Assembly: GCA_002715725.1 (NCBI GenBank)
Contig: PAZU01000028.1
Location: forward strand, 1 to 36,175
Origin: Methanobacteriota archaeon
GTDB lineage: Archaea > Thermoplasmatota > Poseidoniia > Poseidoniales > Poseidoniaceae
Reading direction: 5' to 3'
Length of the DNA stretch: 36,175 nt
The position numbers and the translations under genes were made by a program. Shown piece after piece: positions 7,886-16,428 of the stretch. The notes under the pieces are model-generated. The model did not search any database and had not been told where the DNA came from. It saw only the letters and a list, made by a program, of their open reading frames with translations. Position 1 is the stretch's first letter; every line of letters starts with the position of its first letter.

Positions 7886-8194
7886 ATGGAATCAGCTCAG
7901 CAACTACAAATGGTCGTGGCAGAAGTTCAAGGTGCAAGACAGCAAGTTGCTTCATTAAACGCCCAACTAAGAGAATTAGAGGGAACTATTGCGGCTGTAA
8001 AAAATCAGCCCGAGGACATGTCTCTGCACCGTCAAATGGGTTCGATATTAGTAGAAGTAGAAGATAGAGACCAGTTAATTTCCGATTTAGAAACAACCCT
8101 CGAACAGATGAAAGCCGCTGTAGAAACCATGGGTAAGCGAGAAGCTGAACTGGTAGCTACATATGAAAAGCTGAAGCAATCTTTAGAGGGATGA
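7886..8194 (+). CDS. pfdB: Prefoldin subunit beta
   Basis: Prefoldin is a hexameric, ATP-independent chaperone that captures unfolded proteins with coiled-coil arms and passes them to the thermosome. The 102-residue product is the beta type: an N-terminal helix (LQMVVAEVQGARQQVASLNAQ), a central beta-hairpin region (MSLHRQMGSILVEVE, resembling the usual YK.vG.ilv), and a second long helix from about residue 63. Its length is slightly short of the usual 110-120. The ATG at 7886 follows GTGAGG by about 9 bases. The gene overlaps the downstream DHH gene by 4 bases. Confidence 0.88.
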   Translation: MESAQQLQMVVAEVQGARQQVASLNAQLRELEGTIAAVKNQPEDMSLHRQMGSILVEVEDRDQLISDLETTLEQMKAAVETMGKREAELVATYEKLKQSLEG

Positions 8195-9168
8195 ATTTGG
8201 AAGATTTAGCCAACTGGATTGTGAAAGCTGCATCAAACGGTGCAGTACCCGTTCTCACCGGAAGAAACGGTGACATGGACACAATTGGTTCAGCGATTGC
8301 TCTAGCATCTTCAAACCCTAACCTATTGGCTTGTGGTTTACATATTGGAAAACTAGCAAAGAAAATATGTCAAGAACTAGATGCACCATTCAGAAAATTG
8401 GCAAAAGAGCCATCATGGCCGGCAAAAATGGGTGGAATAATCATAGTCGATGCTGCTTCAGAATCTCAAACTGGTGTAGTTTTACCAAAAGATGTGCCAA
8501 TATGTGTAATTGACCATCATGATACATGTGATTGGGAATTTGGAGAAAATGACCTCGAGTTTCGAATTAACGCTCGTGCAACTACACAAATTGTTTTCCA
8601 GTACCTAAAGAAGAATGCACCTGGTGCTCTTACTGATGAAGTACGTAAACTCTTACTTGCTGGGCTGATAACTGATACTGGTAGGTTCAAACATGCAGAC
8701 CAAGCATCTCTAAAATGCGCATCTGAAATCCTTGATGGTGCCGGATTCGAGTATCAAGAATTCGTAGAGCACATCCAATCAGAGGAAATTAATTCTAGTG
8801 AACGTGGAGCTATTTTGAAAGCGCTTTCAAGATGCCAGTCAACTGAATGTGGCAAGTGGAATCTCGTTCACACTTACGCCGGAATACATGAAGGGAAAGT
8901 CGCTGGAATATTGATTCAAGCAGGTGCAGAAATTGCAATTGTATCCAGATATAGAGATGGCGAAACTAGATTGACTGCTAGAGCCACAAGACTTGCAACT
9001 ATCAGTGGCGTTCACTTGGGAGAGATCATGCAAGAACTTTCTCAAACAATCGGTGGAGAAGGTGGGGGCCATGATGGTGCTGCAGGTTGGACCGGGAAAA
9101 GCGACAGAGTGGCTGCAGAGACTGCGTTCATCAATTTATTAGCTAAGACTAGGAGGGACCAGAATTGA
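8191..9168 (+). CDS. DHH-family phosphoesterase
   Basis: This 325-residue protein belongs to the DHH/DHHA1 superfamily (RecJ, NrnA, GdpP relatives), which hydrolyse phosphodiester or phosphate bonds with manganese. Motifs visible are NGDMDTIGSA (residues 26-35), IIVDAAS (84-90), IDHHD (107-111, the name-giving DHH) and the C-terminal GGEGGGHDGAAG of DHHA1. In motif I the usual histidine (HxxPDxD) is missing and the sequence reads TGRNGDMD. The substrate could be oligoribonucleotides or pAp, but this is not shown. Its position downstream of the exosome operon suggests a role in finishing RNA decay. ATG 8191 overlaps the prefoldin stop; TTG 8197 is an alternative better spaced from GAGGG. Confidence 0.8.
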   Translation: MNLEDLANWIVKAASNGAVPVLTGRNGDMDTIGSAIALASSNPNLLACGLHIGKLAKKICQELDAPFRKLAKEPSWPAKMGGIIIVDAASESQTGVVLPKDVPICVIDHHDTCDWEFGENDLEFRINARATTQIVFQYLKKNAPGALTDEVRKLLLAGLITDTGRFKHADQASLKCASEILDGAGFEYQEFVEHIQSEEINSSERGAILKALSRCQSTECGKWNLVHTYAGIHEGKVAGILIQAGAEIAIVSRYRDGETRLTARATRLATISGVHLGEIMQELSQTIGGEGGGHDGAAGWTGKSDRVAAETAFINLLAKTRRDQN

Positions 9169-10196
9169 ATCCAGAAGAAATCATTCATGCTTATGAAAAT
9201 GGTGAAAGGGATTTGCAACCATTACTTGAAAAGATGGGTTGGGAGAGTTGGCTTGGAGTTGCAGAACTTGGTATAGTCATGGATAGTGACATAGTCGAAT
9301 TCTTAGAAGATAAATTGACACCTGCGGAATCCAAAGTACTTGATTTGGTCAAGAAAAGAGTGGCAGGCGAATTAGATTTAGATTCTATAGAAGAAGCCCT
9401 TAAAGTTGCAAGAAGCCCCGAAACAAGAGATTTAGCCCTAGAGGGACGATTGCGAATGGAGAGGGGATTGGTTCATTTTGAAAATGGTCAAACCGAGGAT
9501 GCTAGAGATGATTTGACATGGGCTGAAACTAGATTAAAATCTGTAGCTAAAGCCAGTAGGGATCACGACATATCATTACTCAACAAAGCAGCATTCCACC
9601 TTTCCATTGAAGAGCCCATGATGGCATTACATGTACATGGTGAAATTTCTCGAAATGCGGGACATGCAAATGAAACTATTGCAATATCCAGAATTCAAGC
9701 TGCTAGAATTCATTTAGCATTTGGGCACATTTTCGATGCTGCAAGATGTGCATTCAATGCACATGCTCACGCAATGATTGCTAAACAAATAGAATTGGCT
9801 GTTGAATCAGGAGCTATATTTGTTGAGATTTCATCAGGATTCATAAGTGAGGAGGCCGATAAATTTGCAGACCAAGTTGTAGAATCTAAGCCTCTTTCTG
9901 CAGGCGAATCCCCTCCAATTCTACAAGTACATCCTGATGACATATATGGGGTACTGGAATGGTGTGTAGAAAATACTCATGAAGGATACTCTGGTGAAGA
10001 GAGACCTGACCTTAGAGCGTTAGTTATGCTAGCAAAAAGGCTCAATCGTGCTGAATTATTTGCTGATTTACTTTCATCTCCCCAAGAAGTAGACGATGCA
10101 CTTCTTGCTGCGCTCTGTGCATCATTAAGTGAAGGAAAATCTGCCGAAATTTGGACTGAAAGAGTTACAGAAATAATGACTCTGAAGGAAATCTAA
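9165..10196 (+). CDS. Alpha-helical repeat (TPR-like) protein, unknown function
   Basis: The family of this 343-residue protein is not recognised. It is almost entirely helical, soluble and acidic. It has repeated helix pairs such as LALEGRLRMERGLVHFENGQTED, AAFHLSIEEPMMALHVHGE and AARIHLAFGHIFDAARCAFN, which resemble TPR units (A..Y...G....A). No catalytic motif, membrane segment or cysteine cluster is seen. Translation starts at TTG 9165, supported by AGGAGGG 7 bases upstream, and overlaps the DHH gene stop by 4 bases. It ends the superoperon. Its stop overlaps a convergent TPR gene, and the two may be related scaffolds. Confidence 0.65.
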   Translation: MNPEEIIHAYENGERDLQPLLEKMGWESWLGVAELGIVMDSDIVEFLEDKLTPAESKVLDLVKKRVAGELDLDSIEEALKVARSPETRDLALEGRLRMERGLVHFENGQTEDARDDLTWAETRLKSVAKASRDHDISLLNKAAFHLSIEEPMMALHVHGEISRNAGHANETIAISRIQAARIHLAFGHIFDAARCAFNAHAHAMIAKQIELAVESGAIFVEISSGFISEEADKFADQVVESKPLSAGESPPILQVHPDDIYGVLEWCVENTHEGYSGEERPDLRALVMLAKRLNRAELFADLLSSPQEVDDALLAALCASLSEGKSAEIWTERVTEIMTLKEI

Positions 10197-11167
10197 AGCA
10201 TAGACTGTGCTTTGAGCATCCACTCTTCTGCCCAAGACTCTCCCGAAGTAAATAGGGAGCGGGCCATGAAAAATGCTTCAGCTGCTTCACCTGCTTCGAT
10301 AAGGTCTTGCAACCGCTTCAACTCTAGATTAATTGGCTCGTCTTCAGTCACTTCTTCTTCAGCTACTGGTACTACAGAAACTGTATGTGACAAATTCTGC
10401 ATTCTAGATAGGAAGTCTGCACGTGTTTCTAGAGATGGGCCGCTCCAAGGAACTGCTTTTTCACCATCCATTGCACCCTTAAGCCTAGAAAGGAAAAGGT
10501 CACGAACTAGTTCAGTTGGTCGAATTTGTTGTACATGGTCATAACATAACCAAGCCTGGTCTATTTCCTCTCGACGTTCGTGCAACCTTCCTAATTCCAT
10601 CCACAACTCATGATTTGCAGGTCTATGAGCAAGCAAGTGGTGCACAAGTTCGATGAACATATCTTCATGACCTGCACTCCTAATGCGTTCCAATCTCCTA
10701 CCATAGATTATGTTCGCACGCTGGTCTGTAAAATCTAGACCTTTGCACCTGGATGCAAAATTGTCTAAACTCTCCGCGTCCAATTTGTCAAACCAGATTT
10801 CTGGCTCCAAGGAATCTGTCAGGAATGCTGCCTCTAGTAATTCGAGACCCACTTCCATGTGATCTACGCCTTTGAGTTGCCCTAATTGATTGGCATCGCG
10901 ACCTAATACAACAAACAAATCTTCCAAAACAAGTGACAAGCCTTCCCCATCTTGCCGCATGTGTTTAATTTCTGCTAAACAGCGCCAATTACGTTCATCA
11001 GTAAAATCATGCAAAACCGCTTGTTGTGCATTCTGTTCAGCCCATGCTAAGTTTTCGTCTTTGCGTTCAGGATCCTTTCTTGCCAATTTGACAAATCTAT
11101 CAGCCTGTGAACGGTGTCGACTTCCCAAATTCCTGCGAGGGTGCTGAAGGATGGAAGCACTATCCAT
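10193..11167 (-). CDS. TPR-like repeat protein, unknown function
   Basis: This 324-residue soluble helical protein has TPR-like segments, for example NLAWAEQNAQQAVLHDFTDE, HELWMELGRLHERREEIDQA followed by WLCYDHVQQIRP (about residues 193-227, the clearest repeat), and a C-terminal EAGEAAEAFFMARSLF. The N-terminus is basic (HPRRNLGSRHRSQADRFVKL). Such proteins mediate protein-protein contacts; the partner is unknown. The gene lies 9 bases downstream of the UbiD-family gene on the same strand, suggesting co-transcription. It overlaps by 4 bases the convergent helical-repeat gene. Confidence 0.65.
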   Translation of the reverse strand: MDSASILQHPRRNLGSRHRSQADRFVKLARKDPERKDENLAWAEQNAQQAVLHDFTDERNWRCLAEIKHMRQDGEGLSLVLEDLFVVLGRDANQLGQLKGVDHMEVGLELLEAAFLTDSLEPEIWFDKLDAESLDNFASRCKGLDFTDQRANIIYGRRLERIRSAGHEDMFIELVHHLLAHRPANHELWMELGRLHERREEIDQAWLCYDHVQQIRPTELVRDLFLSRLKGAMDGEKAVPWSGPSLETRADFLSRMQNLSHTVSVVPVAEEEVTEDEPINLELKRLQDLIEAGEAAEAFFMARSLFTSGESWAEEWMLKAQSML

Positions 11168-11176
11168 TGAATCAAC

Positions 11177-12442
11177 TCACTGAACTGACATGAAACCTGA
11201 ACGGTCATAACCCCAAGGTATAGTTGCATCAATACCAATCTTAGCAGTATTTCCATCATTTAGCCGAGATGGGTCAAGGCTCGAACCCTTCTGATTTGAT
11301 AGAATAATTGAATCTGAATCTGGCTGCCATCTTGTCATCATAGCCCATTCCACTCTAACAGGGTCTGTAATGTCAATGTCTTCATCGACAATTGTTACCA
11401 TTTTCATTGAACGATGACCATCTAAAGCGGCTTGAATGGCACGCTTTCCATCGCCTTCATTTTTGACTCGAATCTTGACAACTGCGGCCAACCAACCTCC
11501 TCCTCCTTCAGTCATATGAACATCCAAGCACTCACAAACTTCGCTAACTGCTGATTTGATTGTAGGTGCTCTAGGCAACCCCATCAGGGTCTTGTGTTCC
11601 GCCTCAGCTGGAATCAAAGCATGAAATATCGGGTTTGTTCTGTGTGTTATTCCATCAATTTCTATGACTGGTTCTTGACGAATATCGTCAACTGTACCTG
11701 TGATGTCGACATAAGGTCCTTCGTCATCATTTTCGGTTGTGATGCGGCCCCACATAGCATATTCAGCATTTGCTGGAACTTGGATACCGTTAGGCAATGA
11801 AAGCAATTCTAATGGCTTCCCATACACTTTTTCATGTAGCGCTGATGCTATTGTTAACTCATCGATATTTGTATCAAATGACATTGCTGCTGCAAGTAGA
11901 ACTACTGGATCAGGGGCGTTGATTACTGCAACTTTGACCTGCTCTCCTACAGCTCTAGCTTCTCCAGTCATAGTATGGAGATGCCTTGGGACTATTCGAG
12001 CAACTAGGTGGTTGTCATCTCGCAGAAATTGGCGATGGAATGACATGTTTCTGATTCCACCATATTCAGCAATAATTACGCTTGATGACATGTACCTGCC
12101 TCTATCCTCTCTCCAATGATGAGGAATTGGCAAATCGGTCAGTTTTGGAACGTTTTGGGTATTTTCCATGACCGGTCCAGTTTCAACAATTTTCGGCTCG
12201 CTGGGGTTTTCCATCGCCCAGCCCAGTAAATCAATAAATTCCTCCGGCTCAATCGAAAGTGCCGCACAAAGACGAGGCCTTGTCAGTAGGTTTACTGCAA
12301 TTTTATGCCCGGGTGCTTCGATAATATTTTCAAACAACAAAAGGTCATGACCTGTTGATTTCGATTTGTCAAAAACCCCATGCAGCACGCTTGTTGGTTC
12401 TTCGACAGCAGTGGCTGCTCCCAGCAAATCACGGAATGCCAT
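11177..12442 (-). CDS. UbiD-family decarboxylase, candidate anhydromevalonate phosphate decarboxylase
   Basis: UbiD enzymes are prenylated-FMN-dependent (de)carboxylases. The 421-residue protein matches the family along its length: LTRPRLCAAL, NMSFHRQFLRDDNHLVARI, a central IASALHEKVYGKP, EGPYVDITGT (usually EGPFGEFTGY), and a C-terminal half with DEDIDITDPVRVEWAMMTR. In several archaea a homologue decarboxylates trans-anhydromevalonate 5-phosphate to isopentenyl phosphate, the substrate of the kinase encoded at 18178. That role is inferred from this pairing. Quinone or aromatic-acid decarboxylation are alternatives. The ATG at 12442 has AGGA 7 bases upstream. The perfect palindrome GGTTATAACC at 12458-12467 contains a TATA core but is close to the start. 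A TPR gene follows 9 bases downstream. Confidence 0.8.
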   Translation of the reverse strand: MAFRDLLGAATAVEEPTSVLHGVFDKSKSTGHDLLLFENIIEAPGHKIAVNLLTRPRLCAALSIEPEEFIDLLGWAMENPSEPKIVETGPVMENTQNVPKLTDLPIPHHWREDRGRYMSSSVIIAEYGGIRNMSFHRQFLRDDNHLVARIVPRHLHTMTGEARAVGEQVKVAVINAPDPVVLLAAAMSFDTNIDELTIASALHEKVYGKPLELLSLPNGIQVPANAEYAMWGRITTENDDEGPYVDITGTVDDIRQEPVIEIDGITHRTNPIFHALIPAEAEHKTLMGLPRAPTIKSAVSEVCECLDVHMTEGGGGWLAAVVKIRVKNEGDGKRAIQAALDGHRSMKMVTIVDEDIDITDPVRVEWAMMTRWQPDSDSIILSNQKGSSLDPSRLNDGNTAKIGIDATIPWGYDRSGFMSVQ

Positions 12443-12581
12443 GGCACCGTCCTGTAGGGTTATAACCATGAACATTGGCACTAGAATTCGGCTGCGAGTG
12501 CATCATTTGACCATTGTTTTCCAATCGGCACCATGAAATAGGGGGGGTAGGTCGGCAAGTTGCTTCTCTGGAGTTTTATAC

Positions 12582-13010
12582 ATGGGTCGTGGATTGTTCG
12601 CAGGAACCAAGATGGCAAAGGACCGCCAAAAGTTTAGGTGGTCTGACCGTAGATACAAGAAGCGTATGCTCAAGTCTAGAGCTAAGCACGACCCACTAGC
12701 AGGTTCAACACAAGCCAAGGGTATCGTTATCGAAAAAGTCGGTATTGAGGCTAAGCAGCCTAACTCGGGTATTCGTAAGGCGGTCAAGATTTCACTAATC
12801 AAGAACGGAAACAAGTTGACTGCATTCGCACCAGGCGACGGTGCTATCAATTTCATAGATGAGCACGACGAAGTTATGGTCGAAGGAATCGGTGGACGCA
12901 TGGGACGTTCTTACGGAGATATCCCTGGAGTACGCTACAAGGTAATCCAAGTAAACGGTGTTTCATTAGATGAAATGGTTCGTGGACGAAAGGAAAAGCC
13001 TGTTCGATGA
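12582..13010 (+). CDS. rps12: Ribosomal protein uS12
   Basis: This decoding-centre protein of the small subunit has 142 residues. Motifs include [53 protein letters not shown] and [18 protein letters not shown]. The PNS and GDIPG loops are the conserved decoding-site segments. Similarity to archaeal uS12 begins at GLFAGTK, supporting ATG 12582 over a second ATG at 12612. A TTTTATAC element lies directly before 12582, which would suit a start near 12602, so the start retains some doubt. It leads the str-type cluster with rps7 (15-base gap) and EF-2. Confidence 0.95.
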   Translation: MGRGLFAGTKMAKDRQKFRWSDRRYKKRMLKSRAKHDPLAGSTQAKGIVIEKVGIEAKQPNSGIRKAVKISLIKNGNKLTAFAPGDGAINFIDEHDEVMVEGIGGRMGRSYGDIPGVRYKVIQVNGVSLDEMVRGRKEKPVR

Positions 13011-13025
13011 GTTGGAGTGATTGTG

Positions 13026-13652
13026 ATGAGTGACGAAGTCGAAACACAAGAGGAAGAACCTGTCGAAGAAGTAAAGCCAATCGCTGGTATTGGAACACTA
13101 GTTTTCGGTAAGTATGATGCTGCTGAAGTAGTATGCAGAGATCCTGGACTAGCACCTTACATCAATCTCTCAACAGTTGGTGTACCGCACACTGGCGGCC
13201 GACACGCAAATGCATGGTTCGGTAAAGCTCGCTTATCTGTCGTAGAACGTTTCACTAACAAGTTAATGCGCACTGGCAAGTATACTGGTAAGAAAATGGG
13301 TGCTTTGAAGGCGTTTGAGACAGCATTAGATTCAATGGCTGCTAAGAGTGGAGAAAACCCATTGCAAGCATTCGTAGACGCAATTTGTCATGCCGCTCCT
13401 ATGGAAGAGATTACTCGTATCAAGTTCGGTGCGGTTTCTCAGCCAAAAGCAGTTGACAGTTCACCTTCACGAAGGCTTGATGTCGCTCTAGCAAACCTAG
13501 CCAAGGGCGCACAACAAGGTACATCCAAATCTAAGAGAACACTCACTCAATGTATTATCAATGAACTAACCAAGGCTAGTGCTGGAGATGTAACATCTTT
13601 CGCAGTTTCCAAGAAGGAAGAAGTTCAACGTATTGCGGCTAGTGCAAGATGA
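13026..13652 (+). CDS. rps7: Ribosomal protein uS7
   Basis: uS7 nucleates assembly of the 30S head. The 208-residue archaeal-type protein has an acidic N-terminal extension (EVETQEEEPVEEVKP). Then come KYDAAEVVCRDPGLAPYINL, ARLSVVERFTNKLMRTGKYTGKK, the conserved core GAVSQPKAVDSSPSRRLDVALANL, and a C-terminal region ending VQRIAASAR. The frame is open from GTG 13017. ATG 13026 is preferred because GGAG lies about 9 bases before it. The uS12 gene is directly upstream and EF-2 follows after 102 bases. Confidence 0.95.
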   Translation: MSDEVETQEEEPVEEVKPIAGIGTLVFGKYDAAEVVCRDPGLAPYINLSTVGVPHTGGRHANAWFGKARLSVVERFTNKLMRTGKYTGKKMGALKAFETALDSMAAKSGENPLQAFVDAICHAAPMEEITRIKFGAVSQPKAVDSSPSRRLDVALANLAKGAQQGTSKSKRTLTQCIINELTKASAGDVTSFAVSKKEEVQRIAASAR

Positions 13653-13754
13653 TAGCATAATCAGCATACAGCAAACTACTTCGCAAATTTTGTGGAGTTG
13701 ATTTGATAAACCCCTTCAAGGTGGCGAGAACAGACGAGAGTCAGGTGATTCACC

Positions 13755-15962
13755 ATGGGCCGTAAAGAAGACAACATCAAGAAAGCAACTGAAGTTATGC
13801 ACATCCTACCACAGATTCGCAACTTGTGTATCGCTGCTCACATTGACCACGGAAAGACAACACTTTCTGACAACCTAATTGCAGGTGCAGGAATGATGAG
13901 TGAAGATTTAGCTGGTAAGAGCCGTGTTCTAGATTTCGATGAACAAGAAAGTGCTCGTGGAATCACAATCAACGCAGCCTCAGCATCTATGGTTCACTCT
14001 GTTGATGAAACTGACTATTTGATCAACCTAATCGACACACCGGGTCACGTTGACTTCGGTGGTGACGTTACCCGTGCAATGCGTGCTGTTGACGGATGTT
14101 TCATTCTAGCTTGTGCTGTTGAAGGACCAATGCCTCAGACTGAGACTGTTGTAAGGCAGGCTTTGAAAGAGAAAGTAAAGCCTGTATTATTCATCAATAA
14201 GGTTGACCGCTTAATCAATGAATTGAAAGTTACTCCTGAAGACATGTTGAAGAGATTCGAAGAAACTATCAAGAAAGTTAACAAATTAATTCATTCATTT
14301 GCTCCTGAAGGTATGGAAAAGAAATGGCAAGTAAGCGTTCTAGATGGAACTGTTGCATTCGGTTCTGCATACCACAACTGGGGAATTACAATCCCTTACA
14401 TGAAAAAGTCAGGAGTCTCAATGACTGAAATTTTCGAGTACTGTAACAATGAGGACCAGAAGACTCTGGCCAAAAAGGCTCCAGTTCATGAAGTTCTTTT
14501 GGACATGGCTGTTACAAAGTTGCCAGGACCTGTTGAAGCACAACCATACCGTATTCCTAACATCTGGAATGGAGACCTAGAGTCATCTATTGGTAAGGCA
14601 ATGATCAAATGTGACCCTGAAGCCGAACTTGCCATGATGATTACCAAGATTTGGATGGACCCTCACGCTGGTGAAGTTGCAGTAGGAAGACTATATTCTG
14701 GTGCAATCAACCAAGGTGAATCTGTATTCGCCATCGGTGCTGCAAAACCAGAACGTGTTCAGCAAGTGAGCATGATGGTTGGAGGAGATAGAATTCCAGT
14801 ACCAAAGGTAGTAGCAGGAAATATCGCTGCAATAACTGGTATCCGCTCTGCAGCCGCTGGTGTAACATTGTCTCGTGACAAAGATTTCACTCCATTCGAA
14901 GCAATTAGGCACTACTCAGACCCTGTAGTTACCGTAGCGGTTGAGCCAAAGAGTATGAAGGACCTTCCAAAGTTCATCGATGCTCTAAGGTCACTTGCCA
15001 AATCTGACGCTTCGCTTCAAGTTATGACTAATCAGGAAACTGGAGAGGCTCTATTAGCGGGAATGGGAGAACTGCACCTTGAAATCACTGTTTACAGACT
15101 AGAAGAAGAACAGAACATCAAGGTAAAGGTCAGTCCACCAATTGTTGTATACAGAGAATCTGTAGAAGGAAACAACAAGGGACGCTCATTCGAAGGAAAG
15201 TCACCTAACCGACACAACAGATTCATGATCGAATGTGAACCACTTTCCACTGAAGTTGTAACTGCACTAAGAGAAGGACACTTCGGAACTGGAACTGTCA
15301 GGTCTGGAGATGCTAAAGAACTCGGAAGCAAATTCGGTGAATTTGGAATGAACAAAGACCTAATGCGCAAGACTTACGCAATTAATGGAACTAATTTACT
15401 AGTCAATGACACTAAAGGTATTCAAGGACTTCACGAAACTCGTGAATTGATTATCGAAGCTTTCAATGAAGTCTGTAAGAAAGGACCAGTTGCAGATGAA
15501 CCAGTTATGGGAATGATGGTTAGACTAGTCGATGCAAAACTACACGAAGATGCAATTCACCGTGGACCGGCTCAGACTATTCCTGCTGTTAGAAATGCAA
15601 TCAAGGGTGCAATGCTACGTGCACGCACTGTATTGATGGAGCCTATGCAGAGATCCCATGTCAGCGTTCCTAACGACTGGCTTGGTCAAGTCACTCGTGA
15701 AATTACCAACAGAAGAGGTATCATCGAAGATATGCCATCTGAAGGTGAGGCTACAACTGTTATCGGAACACTTCCAGTGGCTGAAACTTTCGGATTCTCC
15801 AACGATATCCGTGCTGCTTCTCAAGGTCGAGCGGTTTGGAACTCGGAAAATATCGGTTTCGAAATGCTACCTCCTCAATTGTTCGGCAAGGTTGTTGGAG
15901 AAATCCGTACACGTAAGGGATTGAAGCCAGAACCAAATCCAGAGTCTTACTACTCTGATTGA
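13755..15962 (+). CDS. fusA: Translation elongation factor 2 (aEF-2)
   Basis: aEF-2 is the GTPase that drives ribosomal translocation. The 735-residue protein has G1 AAHIDHGKTT (27-36), the switch region ESARGITI, G3 DTPGHVD (94-100) and G4 NKVDR (148-152), followed by EF-G/EF-2 domains II-V. Near the C-terminus HEDAIHRGPAQ places histidine 602 at the diphthamide site, the target of the Dph6 enzyme encoded at 2891-3538. The ATG at 13755 follows AGGTGA by 6 bases. The 102-base gap after rps7 contains TTTGATAAAC, a possible promoter. In many archaea EF-1alpha and uS10 follow EF-2; here a MOSC gene follows instead. Confidence 0.97.
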   Translation: MGRKEDNIKKATEVMHILPQIRNLCIAAHIDHGKTTLSDNLIAGAGMMSEDLAGKSRVLDFDEQESARGITINAASASMVHSVDETDYLINLIDTPGHVDFGGDVTRAMRAVDGCFILACAVEGPMPQTETVVRQALKEKVKPVLFINKVDRLINELKVTPEDMLKRFEETIKKVNKLIHSFAPEGMEKKWQVSVLDGTVAFGSAYHNWGITIPYMKKSGVSMTEIFEYCNNEDQKTLAKKAPVHEVLLDMAVTKLPGPVEAQPYRIPNIWNGDLESSIGKAMIKCDPEAELAMMITKIWMDPHAGEVAVGRLYSGAINQGESVFAIGAAKPERVQQVSMMVGGDRIPVPKVVAGNIAAITGIRSAAAGVTLSRDKDFTPFEAIRHYSDPVVTVAVEPKSMKDLPKFIDALRSLAKSDASLQVMTNQETGEALLAGMGELHLEITVYRLEEEQNIKVKVSPPIVVYRESVEGNNKGRSFEGKSPNRHNRFMIECEPLSTEVVTALREGHFGTGTVRSGDAKELGSKFGEFGMNKDLMRKTYAINGTNLLVNDTKGIQGLHETRELIIEAFNEVCKKGPVADEPVMGMMVRLVDAKLHEDAIHRGPAQTIPAVRNAIKGAMLRARTVLMEPMQRSHVSVPNDWLGQVTREITNRRGIIEDMPSEGEATTVIGTLPVAETFGFSNDIRAASQGRAVWNSENIGFEMLPPQLFGKVVGEIRTRKGLKPEPNPESYYSD

Positions 15963-15996
15963 TTCAGTTGATTTGATTGCTCAATGAGGGAAACCT

Positions 15997-16428
15997 ATGG
16001 GCAGGTTGCTGGGGATATTTACCTCGAATGGTGGTGTCCCAAAACTTCCAGTTGATTCTGCACAAATAGACAACAATGGAATAGTTGGTGACGCTTGTAA
16101 CAGCAAAAAGCACCACGGCGGTCCAATGAAGGCAATTTGTATTTTAGAGAATGAACTATTGGTCAAGTTACAATCCGAAGGTCATCCAATCCAAGCAGGT
16201 ACAACCGGCGAAAACATGCTCGTTGAGGGTTACAATTTAGAGGTAGGGAAAGTGTTTGATGTTGGTGAGGTTCGACTTGAGGTTGTATCAGATGCCACAC
16301 CTTGTTGGAAAATAGCAGATTCATTCACTGAAGGAGATTACAGCAGAATGTCCCATCAGAAATATCCAGGGGAAACGAGATGGTATTGCAAGGTATTGGA
16401 AACCGGTAAAATCAGTATATCCGGTTGA
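15997..16428 (+). CDS. MOSC-domain protein
   Basis: MOSC domains are found in molybdenum-cofactor sulfurases and in YiiM/YuaD-type proteins that handle sulfur or N-hydroxylated compounds using the molybdenum cofactor. The 143-residue stand-alone domain shows GGVPKLPV, GIVGD, HHGGPMKAICILENE, GTTGENMLV and ATPCWKI. The cysteine in the last motif is the conserved MOSC cysteine. The C-terminal RWYCKVLETG is also typical. The exact substrate is unknown and no molybdopterin genes are adjacent. The gene lies 34 bases after EF-2 on the same strand, and its last 17 bases overlap the convergent IDI-GGPPS gene. Confidence 0.85.
   Translation: MGRLLGIFTSNGGVPKLPVDSAQIDNNGIVGDACNSKKHHGGPMKAICILENELLVKLQSEGHPIQAGTTGENMLVEGYNLEVGKVFDVGEVRLEVVSDATPCWKIADSFTEGDYSRMSHQKYPGETRWYCKVLETGKISISG

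Noticed and set aside
7858-8067. 69-codon plus-strand frame overlapping prefoldin beta
   Set aside because: It is read in another frame of the prefoldin gene and is very rich in Arg, Lys and Cys with no motif.
12458-12467. Palindrome GGTTATAACC as the promoter of the UbiD gene
   Set aside because: It is only about 20 bases before the ATG, too near for a normal TATA box with the chosen start, and an AGGA ribosome-binding site is present. It is noted but not called.
12503-12901. 132-codon minus-strand frame opposite uS12
   Set aside because: uS12 on the plus strand is unmistakable. The opposite frame has no recognisable domain and is a shadow.
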